A stretch of DNA of 64,000 bases from Deltaproteobacteria bacterium (GCA_005879315.1 VBLC01000041.1:1-64000); one strand, 5' to 3'. Counted from the first letter of the stretch, positions 28,212 to 36,679 are shown. Notes: a model not told the origin generated them from the letters alone. Translations and numbers: made by a program.

Positions 28212-29114
28212 TCAGCGGCAGGCGCCGGCGGCGTTCGACCACTCCTTCTGGATGAGGTAAGTGGCGCCGCCGGCGCGCAAGTGGACGGTACTACCGACGC
28301 AGAGGTCGCCGATTTCGCCGCCGGACGAGTCGTACCAGGCGAGCGGAGCGGCGAGCTTGGAGGCGAGCCCGACCTCCGGATCGGTCGTGGCTTCGGCCAG
28401 CTCGTGCGACGCGACGGAAGTGACTCGATCGAAAGCCTGCCCGCTGCCGCAGCCGACGTCGCATCCGGAGCCGGCGCCCATATCTGGCAGCACGGCATAG
28501 GCGATGCTCTTGCCGCGAACCCGGAAGGCGCTGTGGTAGCCGCAGAATCCTCCCGCAGTGCAGGAGTGCGAGCTGCCCAACCGGATGCGGATGCCGGGCG
28601 CGAAGTGGATCATATAGAGAGTGTTGTCGTCGGCAGCGGGCAGGACGCCGGCGCGGATCTGCGCGGACAGCTCCTTTTCGATCTGCGCGTCGGTCAGCGA
28701 TTTGCCGTGGGCGCGAGGCGAGATTTGCACGGCTCCAGCGAAGCTGCCGCGACCGATGTGCTGCCCTGTGCCGGGGCTGCCGTCGACGGCGGCGACGGTG
28801 GTGTCGTATTCCTTCAGCCAGGAGAACGCAGCCGAGCCGACCATGGCTTTGTAGAAGTTGCCAATGTGAGCGCCGACCTGCGAGTCGACTTGGCCCCAGA
28901 GGACGGCGACCACCTTGGCTTGCTCGAGCACAGGCCCGCCGTAGTACCGCACCCGACCGGCGCGCGTTTTCGCCTCCCCGGTGGAGAGGGGCAGCGGATG
29001 GCCGGCGCCGTGCTCGATTGTTTCGTCGGTCTGGTCGGCGGAGAGATCCTCCGTCCCGCCGCAGGCCGCGAGCAAAAGCAGCGCCGCCGCGGCGGACATG
29101 AATGAAGCGCGCAT
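28212..29114 (-). CDS. Lipoprotein with SHELAEATTDP motif (putative EXORDIUM-like protein)
   Basis: 300 aa. Lipobox LLLAAC (Cys near 18) predicts a lipoprotein. YYGGPVLEQAKVVAVLWG (about 58-75) resembles the start of EXORDIUM/phosphate-induced proteins. VASHELAEATTDPEVG (about 237-252) resembles the HExxE-type motif of that wider group, seen in secreted bacterial and fungal proteins and possibly metal-binding. Several Cys pairs (SHSCTAGGFCGYHS; GCDVGCGSG) suggest disulfides. Function unknown. Convergent with the charged protein gene six bp away. Confidence 0.65.
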   Translation of the reverse strand: MRASFMSAAAALLLLAACGGTEDLSADQTDETIEHGAGHPLPLSTGEAKTRAGRVRYYGGPVLEQAKVVAVLWGQVDSQVGAHIGNFYKAMVGSAAFSWLKEYDTTVAAVDGSPGTGQHIGRGSFAGAVQISPRAHGKSLTDAQIEKELSAQIRAGVLPAADDNTLYMIHFAPGIRIRLGSSHSCTAGGFCGYHSAFRVRGKSIAYAVLPDMGAGSGCDVGCGSGQAFDRVTSVASHELAEATTDPEVGLASKLAAPLAWYDSSGGEIGDLCVGSTVHLRAGGATYLIQKEWSNAAGACR

Positions 29115-29407
29115 GCGTTCCCCCCTCGGGCGCGCGCGGCTGGCGAGACGGCCGGCGGACGGCGCCGGGAGGGTGCATTGCAGAGCGCAGGCCAGCGCGG
29201 TTCCCTCGGGTAGGTCGCATTCTGGGCGGTCTCAGAGCAGGACGGGGGGTCTCGTTCTGCAAAAAAAAAATTATTTTTTTTTGCCCCCACCGACCCCCCC
29301 CCCGGTGGACGCGGCCGGTTGGGAGGCGGGAGTAGCTTGCAAATCGACAGCGAGAGCGGGATCTTGCGCCCCTCTCCGACAGGAGCGACCAGGAAAAGGA
29401 GCGACCC
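29115..29407. other. Divergent intergenic region with homopolymer tracts
   Basis: 293 bp without a supported gene. It should hold promoters for the lipoprotein (minus) and the HbpS/GlcG-like gene (plus). It contains a G6 run near 29234, the A10-TTA-T9 palindrome at 29261-29282 and a C10 run at 29294-29303. AAAAGGAG just before 29408 is the Shine-Dalgarno of the next gene. Confidence 0.55.
29261..29282. repeat. A10-TTA-T9 palindromic AT tract, copy 1
   Basis: A near-perfect inverted repeat of pure A and pure T arms around TTA, bordered by GC on both sides so the stem can extend two pairs. A second copy of the same core (A8-TTA-T8) lies at 63046-63064. Runs this long are very rare in the surrounding GC-rich DNA. 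Copy 1 sits 147 bp from the minus-strand lipoprotein start and 125 bp from the plus-strand gene. Confidence 0.7.
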
Positions 29408-29920
29408 ATGTCGATGCGGCTCGTCTTCGCGGCTTTGTTGATCGCAGCTTCCGGCGCCTCGGCGCAGAATCCGCCAGCGGCGCCGGCGCCGAGTCTGTAT
29501 GCCACGCCCATCGGACCAGCCATCGGCCTCGAGGCGGCCAAGAAGGTCGCGGCGGCCGCCGCCGCCGAGGCGCGCAAGAACAACTGGCTGATGGCCATCG
29601 CTGTCGTCGGTCCAGCGGGCACGCTCATCTATTATGAAAAGGCGGACAATACGCAGCTGGGGAGCGCACGCGTCGCCATCGACAAGGCCCGTTCGGCCGC
29701 GCTCTACAAGCGCCCGACGAAGGCATTCCAGGATGCGCTCGCCGGGGGAGGGGTGGGACTGCGAGTCCTGCGGCTGGAAGGAGCCGTTCCGGTCGAGGGA
29801 GGCGTGCCGCTGTACGTCGAGGGCAAGCTGGTGGGCGCCATCGGCGTCTCCGGGGATTTGAGCGAGCACGATGGGCAATGCGCGGTCGCTGCGGCGGCCT
29901 CGCTGGAGAAACCGAAGTGA
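29408..29920 (+). CDS. HbpS/GlcG-family exported protein
   Basis: 170 aa. Signal peptide about 1-20 (AASGASA). The rest is a GlcG/HbpS-like fold: GLEAAKKVAAAAAAEARKNN, then VVGPAGTLIYYEKADN and GGVPLYVEGKLVGAIGVSG, the standard family signatures. HbpS-type members bind haem extracellularly and modulate sensor kinases; GlcG itself is uncharacterised. Shine-Dalgarno AAAAGGAG supports the ATG. Confidence 0.88.
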   Translation: MSMRLVFAALLIAASGASAQNPPAAPAPSLYATPIGPAIGLEAAKKVAAAAAAEARKNNWLMAIAVVGPAGTLIYYEKADNTQLGSARVAIDKARSAALYKRPTKAFQDALAGGGVGLRVLRLEGAVPVEGGVPLYVEGKLVGAIGVSGDLSEHDGQCAVAAAASLEKPK

Positions 29921-30054
29921 TCGCCCCAGCCGCCCGCCTGCTCGTCCGCTCGATTGCTGATTGACTTCTTGCCTCGCCGCCACTAAACCGGCGCTGCTGC
30001 AACTCGCAGCCCGGCGGCGCAGGTGCCGCCTGAACACTGAAAGAAGTGCAACGA

Positions 30055-30261
30055 ATGGTCACAGGTACCGTGAAGTGGTTCAACGACGCGAAGGGATTCG
30101 GGTTCATCGTGCAGGACAACGGCGGCCCCGACGTCTTCTGCCATCACACTGCAATCCAGAGTGAGGGCTTTCGCTCGCTGGCCGAGGGGCAGAAAGTGGA
30201 GTTCGAAGTGAAGCAGGGCCCGAAGGGGTTGCAGGCGGCGAATGTCCGCCCCATTGCCTGA
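30055..30261 (+). CDS. Cold-shock domain protein (CspA family)
   Basis: 68 aa, one cold-shock OB fold. RNP1 is KGFGFIV, with the opening [10 protein letters not shown] and RNP2-like VFCHHTAI; the usual VFVHH is VFCHH here. It binds single-stranded RNA or DNA as a chaperone. ATG at 30055 gives the canonical N-terminus; a GTG at 30046 would add three residues. It is followed by a strong intrinsic terminator. Confidence 0.96.
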   Translation: MVTGTVKWFNDAKGFGFIVQDNGGPDVFCHHTAIQSEGFRSLAEGQKVEFEVKQGPKGLQAANVRPIA

Positions 30262-30285
30262 AACGGGGCCGGCGTCGTGTGAATG

Positions 30286-30320
30286 AGCCCGGCGCTCCAA
30301 CGCCGGGCTTTTTCTTTGTT
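30286..30320 (+). terminator. Rho-independent terminator after the cold-shock gene
   Basis: AGCCCGGCG, a 6-nt loop (CTCCAA), CGCCGGGCT, then TTTTCTTTGTT: a perfect 9-bp GC stem followed by a T-rich tract, 25 bp after the csp stop. The T-tract ends directly against the GGAGG of the next gene. Confidence 0.9.
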
Positions 30321-30330
30321 GGAGGTCCGA

Positions 30331-30528
30331 ATGCAGCCGCGATCGAACAAACGACAGAAGGAGCTCGCGCGGCAGGATCGCCAGCGCGAGAAGGAGGCGC
30401 GGCGCGAAGAGCGCAAGCGCCAGAAGTCGGAGCGGCCGCCGCGCGAGGAGGGCGCTGAGGATCCGGACATCGCAGGGATCGTCCCCGGCCCGCAGCCGGC
30501 CAGCGACGAGGAGACGCCAGAGCCTTAA
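30331..30528 (+). CDS. Small charged protein downstream of csp, unknown function
   Basis: 65 aa. The first 35 residues are a basic/acidic helix (KRQKELARQDRQREKEARRE) and the rest is acidic and Pro-rich (IAGIVPGPQPASDEETPEP). GGAGG at 30321-30325 abuts the csp terminator, so expression would depend on read-through or a promoter in the stem. It overlaps the convergent CBS gene by 4 bp. Similar small basic proteins often follow csp genes in Deltaproteobacteria, but no function is assigned. Confidence 0.7.
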   Translation: MQPRSNKRQKELARQDRQREKEARREERKRQKSERPPREEGAEDPDIAGIVPGPQPASDEETPEP

Positions 30529-31052
30529 TCCGCTCCGCCGCCGAGGTCGACCGGACCCGGCTTCTGCCGCGGGTCGGGCGGCAGATTGAGCACTTCGTCG
30601 GGAAAGAGGTCGACGATGAACTCGACGATGTCCTTCACCGAAACGACTCCGATCGGGCGGCCCTCCGCGTCGGTGAGCGGCACGTGCCGATAGCCGCCGA
30701 CGTGCATCAGATTGAGCGCCCAGGCGATGCCGTCGCTGCTCCGCAGCGACTCGGGATCGGGCGTCATGAACTCGCGCACGGTGGTGGTGCCCCAGTCCAG
30801 CTTGCGGCCGGCCACGCGGACCAGCAGGTCGCGCTCGGTGAAGATGCCCTTGAGCCGGCCTTCGCCGTCGACCACCAGCACGCAGCCCAGATGCCGCGTC
30901 TGCATGATCTCCACCGCCTGCCCCAGCGTCGCGTCGAGCGGCACGGTGATGGCAGGGCCGAGCTGCAGGGAGCTGATGGGCGCGGTGAGCAGCGGCCCCT
31001 GCAACTTTTGCGAAGCCGAGCGCCTGGGCTCGTCCGGTTCTTCGAGGTCCAT
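30525..31052 (-). CDS. CBS-domain pair protein
   Basis: 175 aa with two CBS motifs: TLGQAVEIMQTRHLGCVLVV...GIFTERDLLVRV (about 43-80) and GIAWALNLMHVGGYRHVPLTDAEGRPIGVVSVKDIVEF (about 108-145). CBS pairs bind adenine nucleotides and tune partner enzymes. As a stand-alone protein its partner is unknown. Cytosolic. Confidence 0.9.
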   Translation of the reverse strand: MDLEEPDEPRRSASQKLQGPLLTAPISSLQLGPAITVPLDATLGQAVEIMQTRHLGCVLVVDGEGRLKGIFTERDLLVRVAGRKLDWGTTTVREFMTPDPESLRSSDGIAWALNLMHVGGYRHVPLTDAEGRPIGVVSVKDIVEFIVDLFPDEVLNLPPDPRQKPGPVDLGGGAD

Positions 31053-31110
31053 GCGACAAGTATCCCACTTCCTGTTGCGCGGTACAGCGCGCTATGCGAG
31101 GAGGCTCCGC

Positions 31111-32580
31111 ATGAAGACACTCTGCCTCTTCCTCGCGCTGTCCTTGGCTGCGGAAGCGAACTCCGACCTGGACGCCGTCTATGCGCAGATCCCCCGCCGT
31201 CACGACGAGGCGGTGCAGCGACTGCAGCGCTGGATTCGCCAGCCCACCATCGCCGCCGAGAACCTCGGCAGCGAGGAGGGAGTCAAGCTCGCCCTGAACC
31301 TGCTCCGCGAGGCCGGCTTCCAGCGCGCCGAGCGGATTCCCACCGACGGAAAGCCAGGGATCTTCGCGACTCTCGACGCGGGCGCGCCCAGGTGCGCCGG
31401 CGTCTACTTCATGTACGACGTCAAGCAGGTCGATCCCAACGAGTGGTCCTCGCCGCCCTGGGAAGGTCGCATTGTCGACAAGCCAGGCTTCGGCAAGGTG
31501 CTGATGGGCCGCGGCGCGGTGAACCAGAAAGGACCGGAGGCCGCGTTTCTCGCAGCGCTGCACGCCATCGGCGGCGCCGGGCGAAAGCTGCCGGTCAATC
31601 TCGTTCTGGTGGCCGAGGGCGAAGAGGAGATCGGCTCGCCCCACTTCTACCAGGTGGTGCAGAAGCCCGAAGTGCAGTCGGCGCTCGCGCACTGCATCGG
31701 CGTCTTCATGCCCTCGGCGGCCCAGGGTCCGGACGGACAGGTGACTGTCACGCTCGGCGCCAAAGGTGTGATCGAGCTGGAGCTCGTCTCCAGCGGCGAG
31801 CGCTGGGGACGAGGGCCGGCCAAGGATATCCACTCAGGGAATCGGGCCCGCGTCGACAGCCCCGCTTTCCACCTGGTGCAGGCCCTCGCCACGCTGGTGA
31901 CGCCGGACGGGGCCGACCCAGCCATTGATGGATTCGCCGACAAGGCGCGGGGGCTCTCGCCCGAGCAGGAGGCGATGATCGACGCGGCGGCGAAGAGGGA
32001 GAGCGAAGCCGATGCGAAAAAGCAATTCGGGGTCAGTCACTGGTCGCACGACGTTTCCTGGCGCGATGCGCTCGCGCGGCTGGCGTCGCGGCCGACCGTC
32101 AACATCGAGGGGCTGGTCGGGGGCTATACCGGTCCGGGCGGAAAGACCGTCCTTCCTCATCGCGCGGTCGCCAAGCTCGACCTGCGGCTCGTGCCGGACA
32201 TGACGGCTGCTGAGGCGCTGGCCGCGCTCAAGGCGCATCTGGCCAAGCACGGCTTCGGCGACATCGAGGTGAACATGACGGGCGGGTACGATCCCAACAG
32301 CACCTCGCCGGAATCGGGCCTCATCCGCGCGCAGGTGGCGACGTACAAGCGCGAAGGAATCGATCCGCTTCTCTGGCCGCGAAGCCCGGGCTCTTGGCCC
32401 GGATATCTCTTCACCGGCGCGCCGCTCAAGCTTGCGGCAGGCCACTTCGGGCTAGGCCACGGGAGCGGCGCGCATGCCCCCGATGAGTATTACGTGATCG
32501 AGAGCTCGAATCCGAAGATCCAGGGGTATGACGGCGCGGTGCGGTCGTTCGTCGATTACCTGTACGAGCTCGCTCGATAG
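31111..32580 (+). CDS. Exported M20-family peptidase relative with altered metal ligands
   Basis: 489 aa. Signal peptide about 1-17 (LALSLAAEA). The M20 core is clear: EGEEEIGSP (catalytic/metal Glu), a dimerisation domain and the C-terminal His in GSGAHAPDEY. However, the usual GHYDV is FMYDVKQVD (first metal His replaced by Met), and the usual GRGASDDKG is GRGAVNQKG (bridging Asp replaced by Asn). Both changes are read directly from the DNA. It may be a pseudo-peptidase or use a single metal. GAGGAGG supports ATG 31111. Confidence 0.88.
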   Translation: MKTLCLFLALSLAAEANSDLDAVYAQIPRRHDEAVQRLQRWIRQPTIAAENLGSEEGVKLALNLLREAGFQRAERIPTDGKPGIFATLDAGAPRCAGVYFMYDVKQVDPNEWSSPPWEGRIVDKPGFGKVLMGRGAVNQKGPEAAFLAALHAIGGAGRKLPVNLVLVAEGEEEIGSPHFYQVVQKPEVQSALAHCIGVFMPSAAQGPDGQVTVTLGAKGVIELELVSSGERWGRGPAKDIHSGNRARVDSPAFHLVQALATLVTPDGADPAIDGFADKARGLSPEQEAMIDAAAKRESEADAKKQFGVSHWSHDVSWRDALARLASRPTVNIEGLVGGYTGPGGKTVLPHRAVAKLDLRLVPDMTAAEALAALKAHLAKHGFGDIEVNMTGGYDPNSTSPESGLIRAQVATYKREGIDPLLWPRSPGSWPGYLFTGAPLKLAAGHFGLGHGSGAHAPDEYYVIESSNPKIQGYDGAVRSFVDYLYELAR

Positions 32581-32648
32581 ACGTCGCCGGGCGCCTGCAG
32601 CCATCTCCTTTGGCAGTGCACATCGTTGCCTGCGGAGGTGTCTGCAAT

Positions 32649-33050
32649 ATGCCGGAGCAACGGACGTTGGAGAGAGCGAGGGAGGATCTGCGCGAGGGCA
32701 AAGCGCCGAGCACGGCGGCGGGCGAGTTCGTCCGCGAAGAGATGGAGCACATCCGCAAGGGGAAGCATGGGGCGCGCTCGACGAAGCAGGCCATCGCCAT
32801 CGGGCTCTCCAAGGCTCGGCGGTCAGGGGTTCCGCTCAAGCCTCCCACGAGCGGCAAGCGCAAGACGCAGCAGTCGGCGCGGCGCGCGTATCAAGTGGGC
32901 CAAGGGAAGCGCAAGCCGCGGTCGCGGTCGGCGAAGCGCAGCCGGGCGGTGAAGAGGGCGCTGAAGAGGGAGCCTCGGTCGTCGGCCTCTCGGCGCTCGC
33001 TGTCGCGGCAGGCGCGGAGCGCTTCGCGGCGGCGGCGGTCGCGGCGCTAG
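32649..33050 (+). CDS. DUF6496-like basic protein
   Basis: 133 aa. The first half carries EEMEHIRKGKHGARSTKQAI and AIAIGLSKARRSGV, typical of DUF6496/histone-like small proteins. The second half is a long Arg/Ser/Lys-rich tail, probably disordered and nucleic-acid binding. GGAGGTG lies upstream of ATG 32649. It may be a nucleoid-associated or stress protein; function unproven. Confidence 0.8.
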   Translation: MPEQRTLERAREDLREGKAPSTAAGEFVREEMEHIRKGKHGARSTKQAIAIGLSKARRSGVPLKPPTSGKRKTQQSARRAYQVGQGKRKPRSRSAKRSRAVKRALKREPRSSASRRSLSRQARSASRRRRSRR

Positions 33051-33090
33051 GGAGCACCCCGGCAGAGCCGGCCTGCGCTACAGTGGCGCA

Positions 33091-33531
33091 ATGAACTATT
33101 CGAAAATTGCGCTGGGAGGCCTGGTCGCCGGCGTCATCTGTTTCTTCGGCGATGGTGTCGTGCACGGAATGCTGCTCAAGAGCAGCTGGGAGGCCATCGC
33201 GGCCACCCTCCATCTCCCTCCGGGAGACTCGGGGTTCGGGTACTTCGGCCTCTACGACATCGCCAAGGGAGTCGGGTCGGTGCTTCTCTATGCGCTGATC
33301 CGCCCGCGGCTGGGCAAAGGACCGCGCACGGCTTTCATCGCCGGCGTTCTCACCTGGGCGCTGGTCCTGCCGATCCCGCTGTGCGGGTTGATCCCGATCC
33401 ACTTCTTCGGGCGGAAGTTCGCGCTGCTCTGGTCGATCTACGGCTTCTTCCCCATCGTGATCGGCGCGATGGTCGGCTCCTGGCTCTATCGCGAGGAGCC
33501 CGCGGGGCAGCAGGCAGCGATCGCGGCATAG
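33091..33531 (+). CDS. Four-helix integral membrane protein, unknown function
   Basis: 146 aa with about four transmembrane segments (LGGLVAGVICFFGDGVVHG; GVGSVLLYALIRP; FIAGVLTWALVLPIPLCGLI; FFPIVIGAMVGSWLY). It resembles small DUF1761-type inner-membrane proteins, with no catalytic motif. The next gene begins 3 bp after its stop. Confidence 0.78.
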   Translation: MNYSKIALGGLVAGVICFFGDGVVHGMLLKSSWEAIAATLHLPPGDSGFGYFGLYDIAKGVGSVLLYALIRPRLGKGPRTAFIAGVLTWALVLPIPLCGLIPIHFFGRKFALLWSIYGFFPIVIGAMVGSWLYREEPAGQQAAIAA

Positions 33532-33534
33532 CGG

Positions 33535-34143
33535 ATGGAAAAGCGCGTCTTCCTTCTCTCGCCGGCCCGGGCGGCGGGCGAGCGCATGGCCCTCTTGCTC
33601 AATCCGCGGGCGGGATTCGCGCTGGCGCAGGAGTTCCAGCGGGCGGGGGCGAAGCTGGGCGACTTGTTCGAGTTCGCCAGCGGTCTTTATTTCCGCGGGA
33701 AGCTGGCCTATGCGCGCGCGTTCGCGCAGCCGCCGCACGCGACGGCGGGCGGGCTCGTCATCCTCCCTGGCCGCGGGCTGGTCGACGCCGAGTCGCTCCT
33801 CACGATGGCAGATCTGATGGCCATCGCCCAGGTTCCGGTCGACGTGCGCGACCCGCGCTATCGCGAGCCCCTCGAGCGCGACGCACTCGATCTTTCGCAC
33901 AAGCTCGGCAAGAGCGGCGCGGCGGTGCTGCTCGGGAGCATCGCGACGGGAAAGTACGCCGATGTCCTCAGCCGCATTCTCGGCGAGCGGCTGCTCTTCC
34001 CGCCCGATTTCGTCGGCCGAGGCGACATGAGCCGAGGAGGACTGCTGCTGCGCTGCGTGCGGACCGGGACGGAGCTGCCGTACGCTCCGCTCATCGGTGC
34101 GGTCCGGCACGGTCCGCGCCCGCCGCGCCTTCCCAGATTCTGA
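33535..34143 (+). CDS. Conserved hypothetical cytosolic protein
   Basis: 202 aa, with no signal peptide or membrane segment. Alternating strands and helices (RVFLLSPARAAGERMALLLN; FARGKLAYARAF-like region; LLGSIATGKYADVL) suggest a Rossmann-like fold, with GSIATGKYAD possibly a phosphate-binding loop. I do not recognise the family. Probably co-transcribed with the membrane protein upstream. Convergent with the coiled-coil gene. Confidence 0.7.
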   Translation: MEKRVFLLSPARAAGERMALLLNPRAGFALAQEFQRAGAKLGDLFEFASGLYFRGKLAYARAFAQPPHATAGGLVILPGRGLVDAESLLTMADLMAIAQVPVDVRDPRYREPLERDALDLSHKLGKSGAAVLLGSIATGKYADVLSRILGERLLFPPDFVGRGDMSRGGLLLRCVRTGTELPYAPLIGAVRHGPRPPRLPRF

Positions 34144-34146
34144 CTC

Positions 34147-34758
34147 TCAGCGCTCTTGCGCGGCGTGGGAGATGGCGGCGCTCAAGTGCGCTCGCGCCGC
34201 GGCCAGGTCGCGGTTCTGCAGGGCCGTGCGCGCGTACTCGATGTCGCGGCGGGCCGCGCCGGAGAAGACGGAGGAGGCCTGGTCCAGCTCGTCCAGCACG
34301 GCGTAGTCGCCGGTCCTCAGCCGTTCCTGCGCAGCTTGCAGGCTGCTCATGGCCACCTGCACCTGCGCCTGGCGCGCGGCGCGCTCCTGCTCGGCCGCGC
34401 GCTGCCGGTTCTCGGCCTCGGCGAGCTGCTGGCGCAGGTCGCGCATCTCCCCCACCAGCTGCTGCAGCAACTGCGCCTGCTCCTGGCTCTGCGCGCGCTC
34501 GCGCTCGAGCTGGTAGACCCGAGATTGGAGAGCCTGCAGCTGCTGGTGCACTTCGTCGGGACCGGCGTCGAGCGGCGCAGCTCCCCCGTCATTGGGAGAG
34601 GAAGGACGCAGGCGGCCAGGCGGATCGGTGCCGAGCAAGACGGGCCTCGTTCCAGCATCGGCCGCTCCGCGTTTGCGGCGGGCGGGAGCGCCATCGCCCG
34701 GCTGCGCGAGCAGGAGCGCGGCGAGCAGTCCGGCGCACAGCGCTGCGGCGGCTCTCAT
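34147..34758 (-). CDS. Exported coiled-coil protein
   Basis: 203 aa. Signal peptide about 1-23. A Pro/Arg-rich linker leads into a long Gln/Glu/Ala coiled coil (about 66-140: QQLQALQSRVYQLERERAQS, EMRDLRQQLAEAENRQRAAE), then a helical bundle with TPR-like spacing (YARTALQNRDLAAARAHLSA). Its ATG overlaps the exonuclease stop by 4 nt (ATGA), giving coupled expression. Function unknown; perhaps envelope-associated. Confidence 0.75.
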   Translation of the reverse strand: MRAAAALCAGLLAALLLAQPGDGAPARRKRGAADAGTRPVLLGTDPPGRLRPSSPNDGGAAPLDAGPDEVHQQLQALQSRVYQLERERAQSQEQAQLLQQLVGEMRDLRQQLAEAENRQRAAEQERAARQAQVQVAMSSLQAAQERLRTGDYAVLDELDQASSVFSGAARRDIEYARTALQNRDLAAARAHLSAAISHAAQER

Positions 34759-35588
34759 CCCGCTCCCACGCCATTGCGCGCGCAGAATTCTTCGAAGCGG
34801 CCGCCCGGCAGGCCGCGGTATCGGAGTTCCTCGAGCGACTCGCGCAGCGGCACGTCGGCGACCAGCGTCGCGAGCCGCCGATAAAGAAACGCATCGTCGA
34901 GCCGCTCGCGCAGGGTTTCGGCCAGCCGGTCGGCGCCGCGGATCTCCAGAGGCCACCGGCGGGCATCGAGAGGGACGTGCTGCAGATGGAGGAACCGCGC
35001 GAGCAACGCCGCGGCAGTGCGCTCGCCGAAGCCGGGCAGGCCGGGAATTCCGTCGGCTTCGTCGCCGGTCAGCGCGAGAAAGTCCGGGACGCTCTCGGGC
35101 CGCACGCCGCGGCGCCGCAAGAGCCCATCCTCGTCGAGGACGCGCTTGCGGATGACGTCGACCTGCACCACCCGCTGCCCGACCAGACACTGCCCCAGAT
35201 CCTTGTCGGGGGTGAGGATGCGCACCTGCTCGACCTGGTCACGAAAGCGCGCCGCCCCGGTGGCGAGCGCATCGTCGGCCTCGAACTCCCTCATCGACCA
35301 GACCGTGACGCCCACCGCGCGCACCGCCTCCTCGGCGAGGTCGAACTGGCTGCGCAGCTCCGGCGGCACCCCCTCGTCGGTCTTGTAGCCGGCGAAGAGA
35401 TCGTTGCGAAAAGAGCGGATGGGATTGTCGAAGGCGATCGCGATGTGGCTGACGCTCTCGAGAGGATTGCGCAACAGCGCGAGCAGTGAATCGGTCAGGC
35501 CGAGAGTGGCTTTCAAGGGGCCGTCGGGCCGCTTCGAGTAGTGCGCGCGAAAGAGCTCGAAGGTCCCGTCCACCAGGTGCAGCCGCAT
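34755..35588 (-). CDS. 5'-3' exonuclease / flap endonuclease domain protein
   Basis: 277 aa, equivalent to the N-terminal nuclease domain of DNA polymerase I or ExoIX-like proteins. Metal-binding Asp residues lie in LHLVDGTFELFRAHY, IAFDN, REFEADDALATGAARF and LTPDKDLGQ, and the helix-hairpin-helix is LTGDEADGIPGLPGFGERTA. Stand-alone flap nuclease for RNA primer or flap removal. ATG at 35588 gives the catalytic N-terminus. First gene of the pair with the exported coiled-coil protein. Confidence 0.92.
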   Translation of the reverse strand: MRLHLVDGTFELFRAHYSKRPDGPLKATLGLTDSLLALLRNPLESVSHIAIAFDNPIRSFRNDLFAGYKTDEGVPPELRSQFDLAEEAVRAVGVTVWSMREFEADDALATGAARFRDQVEQVRILTPDKDLGQCLVGQRVVQVDVIRKRVLDEDGLLRRRGVRPESVPDFLALTGDEADGIPGLPGFGERTAAALLARFLHLQHVPLDARRWPLEIRGADRLAETLRERLDDAFLYRRLATLVADVPLRESLEELRYRGLPGGRFEEFCARNGVGAG

Positions 35589-35665
35589 GGCCGCAGCATC
35601 GCATGCCGGACCGCCGGGCGCCTCCTCCTTTGCGCGCCGGAAGGGCATCTCCATCTTGCCAGGCG

Positions 35666-36679
35666 ATGCAGTCGTTCGAGCACACGCCCCCGGAGGCGCG
35701 CGAGCTGCTTCCGCGGCGGATCAGCGAGCTCGGCCTGCGGCTCGAAGGCGGCATGCTGGAGAAATACGTGCAGCAGCTTCACAGCGAGCTGGATGCGCAT
35801 GGGCTCCGCCGCTTCCGGCCCGGGGTCTATCTCTCCGACGAGTGGGCCTGCCCCGACCGCGAGCCGATCATCGGCGTGCCTTTCTATCTGGCCGATCCGA
35901 AGCTGCAGGCGCTGGAGCGCGCCATCAACGATCTCGAGGACGAGCGCGAGATCCTCATGTACCTGCGCCACGAGGCGGGGCACGCATTCAATTACGCCTA
36001 CTGTCTGTATGAAACGAAAGAATGGCTCGACCTCTTCGGTCCCTTCGATCGTCCCTATGACGACCATTACACGCCGATCCCTTTCTCCCGGCGCTTCGTC
36101 CGCCACATCGCCGGCTGGTACGCGCAGAAGCATCCCGACGAGGACTTCGCCGAGACCTTCGCTGTCTGGCTGACGCCGGGGAGCGACTGGCGGCGCCGCT
36201 ACCGCGGCTGGCCGGCGCTGAGGAAGCTCGAGTACGTCGAGCGCATCGCGGGCGAGCTGGCCGACGTCCCGCCGCGCAAGGAGCCGAGCAAGGCGGTGCG
36301 CGAGCTGCCCGTCGAGGAGATGGCGAGCACCCTCGAGCAGTTCTATCGCGAGCGGCTGCCCGACGAGGACTCGGCGCTCGCCGACCTTATTCTCGATGGC
36401 GAGCTGGAGGACATCTTCCTCCGCCGCGGCGAGGAGCTTCGGCCGGCGTCGGCCTTCCTGCTCGATCATCGCAAGATCATCATCGACAAGATCACCTATT
36501 GGACCGGCGTGCGCCGGTCGCTGATCAAGAAGCTGATCGAGAGCATCGGCAAGCGGGCGCGCGACCTGGAGCTGATGGTGGAGAAGAAGCGCGAAGCGGA
36601 GCACCTGGCCGAGGTGGTCAGCTTCGCCACCGTGCTGGCGATGAACTACCTGGTGAGAGGCCGATGGCGGGAAGTCTAA
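35666..36679 (+). CDS. Putative zinc-binding metallopeptidase
   Basis: 337 aa. Zinc site YLRHEAGHAFNYAY (HExxH, about 95-110) with a likely third ligand in EDFAETFAVWL (about 160-170), a pattern seen in Peptidase_Mx-like zinc peptidases. The C-terminal third is helical (RRSLIKKLIESIGKRARD). No signal peptide. It overlaps the following ATP-grasp gene by 16 bp, so the two proteins are very likely functionally linked. The start at 35666 is taken as the first ATG after the Arg-rich non-homologous leader. Confidence 0.85.
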   Translation: MQSFEHTPPEARELLPRRISELGLRLEGGMLEKYVQQLHSELDAHGLRRFRPGVYLSDEWACPDREPIIGVPFYLADPKLQALERAINDLEDEREILMYLRHEAGHAFNYAYCLYETKEWLDLFGPFDRPYDDHYTPIPFSRRFVRHIAGWYAQKHPDEDFAETFAVWLTPGSDWRRRYRGWPALRKLEYVERIAGELADVPPRKEPSKAVRELPVEEMASTLEQFYRERLPDEDSALADLILDGELEDIFLRRGEELRPASAFLLDHRKIIIDKITYWTGVRRSLIKKLIESIGKRARDLELMVEKKREAEHLAEVVSFATVLAMNYLVRGRWREV

